DNA of 64,000 nt from Aporrectodea caliginosa (taxonomy: Eukaryota; Annelida; Clitellata; Crassiclitellata; Lumbricidae). Positions within the stretch are counted from its first letter, which is position 1; each line of letters begins with the position of its first letter. Under the pieces are notes generated by a model, which did no database searches, was not told the origin of the DNA, and worked only from the letters and a program-made list of their open reading frames with translations. Positions 56,905 to 64,000 of this stretch are shown here, in pieces. The DNA is taken from NCBI GenBank assembly GCA_020284085.1, contig JACEVL010000099.1:329988-393987 (forward strand), in the 5' to 3' direction. The translations under genes were made by a program, and so were the position numbers.

Positions 56905-57235
56905 ATTGCATTGTATTTATAAATTTATAAAGCGCCTCTCACAGTGAACACCAATCAGACGCGCTCCCAGTGCGAAAGACCCCGAGCGAAAAAGAGTGGT
57001 CTTAAGTGAAAGGAAGCACCTGGACCACGAGATTATATCAAAAAACGAGTTCATGGCGGGAGTTGGTTCCATAGTGAAGGGCCAATGAAGGGAAAAGCTA
57101 GAGATTTAGCCAGAGCAGTCCTCGCTCGTGGGACAAGAAGGTCAAGGCGATCAAGTGAGCGAAGCGGAAGGTGAGAGGTGGCGGAGATAGGTCGGCGAAT
57201 GAGGCCACAGAGGTACCTGGGAGCTAGGTCAGAAT
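56905..57235 (-). mobile_element. LINE 3' end fragment
   Basis: The minus strand contains GPSLWNQLPP, the conserved C-terminal word of CR1/L2-type RT ORFs, interrupted by stops. The UTR word TTTATAAAGCGCCTCTCACA (plus strand) is near 56930. Degenerate. Confidence 0.6.
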
Positions 57236-57239
57236 ACTA

Positions 57240-58190
57240 TGCCAGAATACTCTTACTATGTGCATTGTGCACTGCAGTCTACAGTCTGAGTCGCTTCTTG
57301 GGCTGTGGCCCTCAAGCTTCAGCTTAATTAGCTTCATAGTAGATTCGCCTTTGTTGGATACCCTTGCCTGTCTATAGAGTTAGATGGCATGGCCTTCATT
57401 CAAACGGGCGGTGGTGGTGAAGCATCTCAGCCGATAAATTCATTGAAAATCTAGCACGGTCAAGGTAACACGGTCGCCATAGAAAAGCATGTGCATTGTG
57501 CTTATTTTATCTCAAACAAACCTCCCCCTCCCCACTTAGACACCTCAAGCGAGACGCACCAAGTGATCTCCATAACCTTCAGACAGACTGATGGTAGCTA
57601 CTAAAATTGACCAACTACCTGATGAATCACTATAAGACTGTATACGAATGCCTATGCCTTGTGGGCTTGTCTGGGTGCACCATCCGGTCACACGGTCTAT
57701 ATCAGCTTCGTGATGCTTTGGTCCTACATAATGCATTCGGGCGAAGCGTTGGACAGTTCAGCAATGCTAATGCACTCATTACCCATTCATGCCGATGCAT
57801 AGCACCAAAATAATAGGTCTGCCCAGCAAGGCACGCGATCATTAATACAGCATTGTACTGGCTGACGCTTTTTAAACATTTCCATAACAACTGAGGCCGC
57901 TTTGTGAATGCTAAAGGCTCGGGTTATTACCAGTACTGCCAAGTGCGATAAAATAGCTTTTGATAGCAAATGATTAAATATTGCTACAATCTGTAAAGGA
58001 TTATATCTCTTTGATTATTTGACTACTTGAACAGTATCCGATTCCTTGGCAGGTGCAGATTGAATGAAACAGGTAAAACTCGCCAGACTCACCTCAATGT
58101 ATTTATAACGAACCTCTATAAGCAGTAAAGAGTAAGCGAGAAAGTTGATAAAAGCGCTACTTCAGGGCTAAGCAAGCACGCCAACTTTTG
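57240..58190. other. Non-coding stretch, nothing recognised
   Basis: Only short overlapping ORFs with no domain, signal peptide or splice support. Confidence 0.45.
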
Positions 58191-58196
58191 AACGAG

Positions 58197-58396
58197 AGCA
58201 GCTCAGGTCAGGTCAGAAGGTTTGTCCAGCGACAGAGTAAAGTTTAACTGGTTTTAATTTTACCGAGAGCTGCGTCAGGTCAGAAGGTTTGTCCAGCGAC
58301 AGAGTAAAGTTTAACTGGTTTTAATTTTACCGAGAGCTGCGTCAGGTCAGAAGGTTTGTCCAGCGACAGAGTAAAGTTCAACTGGTTTTAATTTAA
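58197..58396 (+). repeat. 67-bp tandem repeat, 3 copies
   Basis: GTCAGAAGGTTTGTCCAGCG recurs at an exact 67-base period (TTTGTCC at 58221, 58288 and 58355) with almost no divergence; the first unit starts differently. Confidence 0.9.
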
Positions 58397-58729
58397 CCTT
58401 TTCCATAACTTTCAGCTTTCTAGTAGCCATAAGTAGAAAAAAAATTAAGTAAAGTATGGTACGGCAGATTAATCTTAATTTACTGTGGCGAAATTCGCCA
58501 GTTCTGTTTAAACATGTTACGGCCTGTTATTTCATTTTGAGGGCCTAGGTGGCGATTCTGTTCGATTATGAACGCTATAAAGTGTAGTTTTACATCGCAT
58601 GTTGATTATTAATTTAATTTAAATTTGCACCTTATGCAAAATCCGACTGTAGACGTACTTGAATCCTTGTTAACTAAGAATCAGCTTTCATTGTCTGTGA
58701 CAACTTGGTTATTTAGAATAAACGAATAT

Positions 58730-58746
58730 TGATAGATAGATAGATA

Positions 58747-58777
<31 letters not shown>

Positions 58778-58798
58778 CGATTGATTGATTGATTGATA
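58730..58798 (+). repeat. (GATA)n(GATT)n, probable LINE tail
   Basis: A GATAGATAGATAGATT tract running into GATTGATTGATT, preceded by TTAGAATAAACGAATATT. Same tail type as the LINE ending at 12510. Confidence 0.7.
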
Positions 58799-59235
58799 GC
58801 CGTCCTGATTCGAGTTTTGGAGTTTTGAGCTCATTTTGTATAAAGTCACTATTGACAACGATACCACCAGTACGAGTCTTAGGGTTATCGAGTTCATTTT
58901 GTATGGCGTTGCTATTGACGACGGTACCGGTTCTAGTTTTGGGTGAATTGAATACACTTTACATTATATTTCTACTGATATTCAAAGCAGTGCAGAAAAT
59001 CCACCGTTGCTATGGGCGACACATTGTGTGACGTCTCAGATTTGAACCGGTGCAGTTTTTGGAGATATGAAGAGCAACTCCAATGTATTGTGATGACGTT
59101 TTGTTCCGGAGATATGAATACGGACGGTACAAAGAGCCGTTGCAAGTGGCAACATATTGTATGACGTCACAAACCTGAACCGGTTCGGATTTCACGGTTG
59201 TTGACTGTTGAGTGTAATTTACATGGCGTGGGGTT
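58799..59235 (+). repeat. Degenerate tandem repeat of about 60 bp
   Basis: Units sharing TTCATTTTGTAT...CTATTGAC.ACG.TACC recur at about 58830 and 58890. More diverged units (GAACCGGT..., GATATGAA..., ATTGTATGACGTC) continue to about 59235. The long minus-strand ORF across it has no recognisable domain. Confidence 0.5.
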
Positions 59236-60044
59236 GGAAATGTGTACCGGTTCGATTTTGGTATAAACGCGGGAAATTTTACTATCGGCGACATAGAACG
59301 AGTATGCGCATATTACGAATATTAAGATTTTTAGAAATGATAGAATATTGACGAATATTGAAACTGACCAACACTCACGAATTTTAATCTTTAAAATTTC
59401 TTTTCATTCTTAATTCTTCAAAATCCGGTATTAATTGTACGAAATTCAGTGCCAAGAACTAGACCCGATCATGCGACATTCACATCCGAGAGTGAAATAG
59501 TTAATCTTCGTCCTGACACTCCTCAGCTTCAGAATCTTCTACATCCCATTCTTCTCACTGCACAGTACAGCGCCGCAAAACCACTGCATAGATTCTTAAA
59601 TTAGTAGTCTTAAATTAGTTTGTAAACAAACGGAAGCAGTGACGTCATCAACGAATACTTACGAATATTAACGAATATTAAAAATGCCCTTATATTCACG
59701 AATATTTACGAATATTAGAGCCTCAAGTCACGAATTCTCGTTCTATGAATTGGGCGAGATAGGCCGGCACCAAATTGATTTGAACCGAAATGCATAAGAC
59801 CCGTTTCGCGCCCAAATTTTGGCACACTTGGGGCCCCTAGAAGGGCGGTGGTTTACACAGTCGACGCACAGTGGGAGACAGCCAATAGGAGAGACGTTTC
59901 GACACGTTAGAAAGTCAGCAATAGTTGAGTTCTTTTACGCAGCAGTATAATAATATTAGAAGTGTATCCGTTCCGGAGAAAGGGGAAGTTAACTGCGTAA
60001 TAGTTAACAAGACCGTTGTGTCGCGAAGTTCTGTCGTTGTGAAG

Positions 60045-60175
60045 AAATGAATTTGTCGACGTTAAGAGATAACTTTGTCGTTGCTAAGAGATAACTTTGT
60101 CGTTGTTAAGAGATTACTTTGTCGTTGCTAAGAGATAACTTTATCGTCGTGAATAGATAACTTTGTCGTTGTAAA
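60045..60175 (+). repeat. 22-bp tandem repeat
   Basis: TAACTTTGTCGTTGCTAAGAG units, about five to six copies with variants (GTTAAG, GTGAAT). Upstream, 59640-59720 has ACGAATATTA words in tandem. Confidence 0.8.
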
Positions 60176-61164
60176 CTCATTAAATAAGAAATGAATTCAT
60201 CAGCATTGTCTGACTGTTGACTCTGCCAGCTACCTGTTTGTGTTAAGGACATCATCGGCCAGCTTAAGCCTCCTTGCCAAAACGCAGGAGCCGAACTCAC
60301 GCCGAACTCTCCTCTCTCCGAGGCCCTGGGTTCTCCTATAGCATCCTGGGTAAACATGAGGGAATCCCATCCTCGACCGTGTGAGTTCAACCGAGCAGCT
60401 TCACACCAAACCGGCTTTTCAGCGAAAGCGGCAGTTACGCAACAGTAACAACAGCCCACCACAGCAGTCACGCGACATTCATATAATGTAGCTTAATAAA
60501 CGACAGCGTGAGTCACGGTTGGTTTAACGCTTGCCTTGTTACGCCGAGAGTAAGAATTTGAACCACCCTTAAAACGGTTACTAACTTTCGCATCGGAACT
60601 TTCAGCAAGTTCTTCACTCACAATTGCTCAGCGCCATCGATTTATGCCTGTTACTCATATAGAAAGTGGCGCTTAATAAAAAAAAGTTAATGCGTAATGA
60701 CAATAATCGTCACATTTCTGAAATAGCGCAGAGGGCTAACTCGTCCCACCTTTGACTTCTCGGTTGACTGATATCCAGGTGAAAATACGAGAAAACATCA
60801 AAGCAATGTGCGAACATTATCGTCACCATTGTCACCATCATCTTGATAATTGTCGTCCTTGTCATCTGCTTTGTTATCATCAGTATCAATCGCCATCATG
60901 AGCCTCACAATCACCGTCATTTACATCACCATCGTGATCGTCATAGTCGTCGTAGTCGTTGTAACCATAAAAATAATAATATTCTTTTATTAATCTGATA
61001 AATACGCAGTAAGATAGCTTGATAACATAGTAGTAGCAGATGATAACAAGTTTAACAGGAGTCGAATTTAATTGTATGACAGCCTTAAAGGCGTCCATCT
61101 GTCCTATAGTATACTGCTCATCTTATAGTCACCCCTACGGAGTGGAAGGCTGAGTCAACTTATG

Positions 61165-61235
61165 GGGCTTGTTGGTATCGAAACCACGTCTTACTGATCT
61201 TCGTGCCAGCGTCTAATCATTCAACCATCTCCCCG
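61165..61235 (-). mobile_element. tRNA-like SINE head
   Basis: The minus strand has an A-box-like GATGGTTGAATGATTAGACGC and a B-box-like TGGTTTCGATACC at tRNA-like spacing. Flanks carry ATC trinucleotide repeats. Probably an old SINE. Confidence 0.45.
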
Positions 61236-61299
61236 CCCATCATCATCATCATCATCATCGTCGTCATTTAATCATCATTACACCATCATTATCATAAAT

Positions 61300-62600
61300 T
61301 TTTACTTCTATCCAGACATTTGGCGGCGATGATCAAACGAAGTCCGTTCATTACTAGTCATTTGCTGTTCTGATTGTCTCGTGTTTAGTCCAAGTCTCGC
61401 CATATCTTCCTTTGTACTGTCTATCAGACGTAGTCGTGATCTTCGCCCGTTATATACTCATTTATATAAAAGTCAGTGAAAGTGTTGTTATGGTCTACGG
61501 TAGATCTCCCCTTAGTCAGCTCGTTGGCTCGGCGCCACAGATCCCTGGTCCTAGACTGGTATATCGATATTTCGCAGATGAGACCAGTGTAATACGACTT
61601 CTGTTATAGACTTATATATATAAGTCTAGTTTCTCAGCTATTATTTATGTGCAGTACGTTACATTTGAGACCGACGCAACTAAAGCAGGTCAATAGGCTT
61701 CAAGGTGGATTTTGTAGTCCTTTTGATGTAGGCCTACAATATGGCTACTGCGATATAAAATAACATTTCGCAGTATTGGATAAAGAATACAAGCGAAGGG
61801 GAAAAAGTTGTCTACGGAGTGACAGTAGAGCTTTTGACCAAATAAATCAAGTACACACGAACAACTATAAAATTGAAACTCTCTTAATTGTATTGTTTGT
61901 AAGTAAGTATAGTCTTTATTAAAACCAATTGCATATCCGCACTCTGGTGTACATACGTCTTAATAACAAACAACTGTCAATATAAGTACAACATTCTAAC
62001 AATAAACGTCTTGCGCTGTAGATTATAACTGCAAGATGTACACTATGGTCGTGCGATTGCGGTCGCAGGGTATATTGTTGGGGCTTTTTTGGTGGAAGTA
62101 AACTATGAAGTACGTGGCCCTGGTTCATCAGGACCGCAGAGAAAAGACGGGTGTCAGCTTCAAGACAAAGTCGCTGAAATGTTGGGTAGTCGTCAGGAAA
62201 GTAATGGATACGGATTAGCTTGCTTATTAGGCCCTACTGACTGGAGTCGGCATCTATCCTGTTGTCCCGCAAACCCCACCATGCCGGGGCAGCATAATTT
62301 TATAGTAAATGACCACTGTTGTTGCACGTAGGCCTACTACATCAGAAAGCTGCGGGCCCGTGAGGCCATGCGCAACGAGAATGCGTAGGGCATACATTGA
62401 TTGTCTTGCCTTGCAGCATATTCGGATTATAATTATGCGGATCAACTCTGAGAACTTCTGTAAATTATAAGACATTTTTATTGTTCCCCATAATGAATAC
62501 ATACAGTACATGTGTTTATTTTTAACAATGAATAAGAATAACATCACATAGTAACTAATGACAGTAGTTTAAGGGTTCAATAGGCACACCTAAAGGGACA
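61300..62600. other. Non-coding stretch, nothing recognised
   Basis: Short ORFs only. A TATATATAAGTCTAG/[18 protein letters not shown] small palindrome is near 61610-61627. Confidence 0.4.
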
Positions 62601-62659
62601 AGTCCCGCTGGGCAGGGGCCTACTTACTAAGTGATTAGTGCAGCAAGATGACAGAAGTT

Positions 62660-64000
62660 GGTTGTGTTGAGTGGATGTAAGGGACATTGTTTACATATTT
62701 ATGGACAATTTAACTACAGAACAATAGGGGAGAAAAACACTTTAGTGGAGCAAGAACTCAGACATCATCAACAAGCAGTTGCAAAAAACACACCAAATGA
62801 AACCATAAATGAAACAGAAAAAAGAAAAATTAAACAACGTCATCTACAAGCAGTTACAAAAAACACACCAAATGAAACCATAAATGAAACAGAAAGAAGA
62901 AAAATTAAACGTTGTTTAATGTGTGTGCACGCAAGAGATTTTTAAAATGAATGAGGCTCTTAGCAGTACGAATATTGGTTGGTAAGTTATTCCATAATAC
63001 AGGGCCCTGAAATTTTATTGAAAACTTACGGGCATTAGTTCTTGCAGCTATACTTCTATAATCACTGTTGCTTCTAGTGAGGCCAGGATGCAGTACAGGA
63101 GTGAAGTAGGACGAAAAGCAGGAGGGAAGTAGGTTGTTAGTATACTGATACATAAATTCGCAGGTTTGTATAAATTTGATTTGCCTAAGATTTAAAAGTT
63201 TATATTCCAGGAAGAGCGGTCCAGTGTGAGAGTAGCCAGGAGATTTTGAAATGACTCTTAAGGCCTTTTTTTGTAAAATCTTCAAGCCATTGAGATGCGT
63301 ATCATAGGTAGAAGACCAAATCAGGTTACAGTATGTGAGGTAAGGATATATAAGAGTATAATAAAGGTCTGTTAATACATATAACGGTAGCAGGTAGGAT
63401 ACCCTTTTTATGATGCCTATGTTTTTTTTAATTTTGTTGCTTATTTCAGTAATGTGTGTTTTCCATTTTAGGTTCTGGTCAATGTGGACTCCTAGGAATT
63501 TTGTTGTCAAGACTTCAGGAATGGTTTTGTTATCAATAAGCAGTTCATTAGTAGTAGTGGGTATTTGCTTTTTTGTCGAACGAAAAATAATATAATTAGT
63601 TTTACTGAGGTTTAGGGATAGTTTATTAGCTTTGAACCAATCACTAGCTGATGTTAGTTCACTATTTGCTAGCTGGAATAGCTGGTCATATGAGGCATGG
63701 GACAAGAAAACATTGGAGTCGTCAGCAAATAGGATGTAGTGTAAGATGGAGGAGGAGTTAGGGAGATCATTTATATATATCAAGAACAAGAGAGGCCCAA
63801 GAATTGAGCCTTGCGGAACTCCAAACTCGATGAGTTGGAGATTAGATAGCCTGCCATTACATGATACTTTTTGGTATCGATTAGTTAAATAGCTTTTAAA
63901 CCAATTAAGAGCATTTCCTCTAATGCCATAGTGTTCCAGCTTGGCCAAGAGAATTTTGTGGTCCACCGTGTCAAAGGCCTTGGCTAGGTCAAGAAATATG
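62660..64000 (-). mobile_element. CR1/L2-like LINE, 3' part, runs off the window
   Basis: RT ORF plus 3'UTR of a second non-LTR element, related to the one at 10.77-12.51 kb. Its 3'UTR (gene sense) carries two copies of a 72-base repeat (about 62775-62846 and 62847-62918). The frame is open to the window edge, where FLDLAKAFDTVDH is read. The exact 3' end is not resolved. Confidence 0.8.
62905..64000 (-). CDS. LINE reverse transcriptase (partial, intact frame)
   Basis: Open for at least 364 codons. The frame enters from beyond 64000 with LAKAFDTV, then VPQGSILGPLLFLIYINDLP, the catalytic HYILFADDSNVF (intact FADD), LSLNLSKTNYI, KFLGVHIDQNLKW, YLTYCNLIWSSTYD and the C-terminal GPVLWNNLPTNIR, ending at a stop near 62907. 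Replication of the element by target-primed reverse transcription is the family role. Unlike the 10.8 kb copy it has no stops or catalytic-box change in the visible part. The true start lies outside the window. Confidence 0.85.
   Translation of the reverse strand, partial: IFLDLAKAFDTVDHKILLAKLEHYGIRGNALNWFKSYLTNRYQKVSCNGRLSNLQLIEFGVPQGSILGPLLFLIYINDLPNSSSILHYILFADDSNVFLSHASYDQLFQLANSELTSASDWFKANKLSLNLSKTNYIIFRSTKKQIPTTTNELLIDNKTIPEVLTTKFLGVHIDQNLKWKTHITEISNKIKKNIGIIKRVSYLLPLYVLTDLYYTLIYPYLTYCNLIWSSTYDTHLNGLKILQKKALRVISKSPGYSHTGPLFLEYKLLNLRQIKFIQTCEFMYQYTNNLLPSCFSSYFTPVLHPGLTRSNSDYRSIAARTNARKFSIKFQGPVLWNNLPTNIRTAKSLIHFKNLLRAHTLNNV

Noticed and set aside
59010..59294. 94-aa minus-strand ORF
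   Set aside because: Runs over a degenerate tandem repeat; no domain or splice support.
60106..60471. 121-aa minus-strand ORF
   Set aside because: Overlaps a 22-bp tandem repeat and an unclassified repeat-like block; no domain recognised.

Overview
The window is eukaryotic, AT-rich and dominated by non-coding and repetitive DNA. Genes have short exons, GT-AG introns, secreted or receptor products and many non-LTR retrotransposon and MITE copies. Class A GPCR duplicates, C-type lectin and Ig receptors, '(ATTACG)n / GCGCTATATAAATGC'-tailed tRNA-like SINEs and frequent 'TAGGCCTA' words suggest a marine deuterostome invertebrate. An echinoderm is my best guess, but this is inference. No bacterial, organellar, rRNA or CRISPR features were seen. 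Gene models were built by hand from splice signals, reading-frame phase and domain motifs; no similarity search was run.

Layout. (1) 2.5-18.3 kb is a small-family cluster: three plus-strand copies of a 'signal peptide + short coiled coil' first exon (2652 decayed, 13134 open, 18037 relic). The 13134 copy joins in frame to a beta-propeller exon (14638-15467) interrupted by one TAG. A diverged, apparently intact minus-strand relative (9579-5665, three exons, 511 aa) places a Ser/Thr-rich stalk before the propeller. A 5'-truncated LINE (about 10.77-12.51 kb) and several MITEs have landed among them. (2) 16.0-24.2 kb and 36.5-43.0 kb are two copies of a segmental duplication, each with an intronless rhodopsin-type GPCR (about 94% identical proteins). 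(3) 26.4-31.1 kb is a three-exon minus-strand C-type lectin with a tandemly duplicated sugar-loop segment, bracketed by inverted copies of one MITE. (4) 33.5-34.5 kb is a TTAA-flanked piggyBac-like non-autonomous element. (5) 45.4-56.3 kb is a six-exon minus-strand Ig-domain transmembrane receptor (433 aa) with an ITIM/ITSM-like tyrosine motif; its introns hold hAT-type MITEs and large tandem arrays. (6) 56.5-64 kb is repeats only, ending in the 3' part of a second LINE with an intact FADD motif.

Functionally, the recognisable genes encode secreted or cell-surface proteins: lectin, Ig receptor, chemosensory-like GPCRs and propeller proteins. Every intron I could phase between coding exons is phase 1, the class typical of shuffled extracellular modules.
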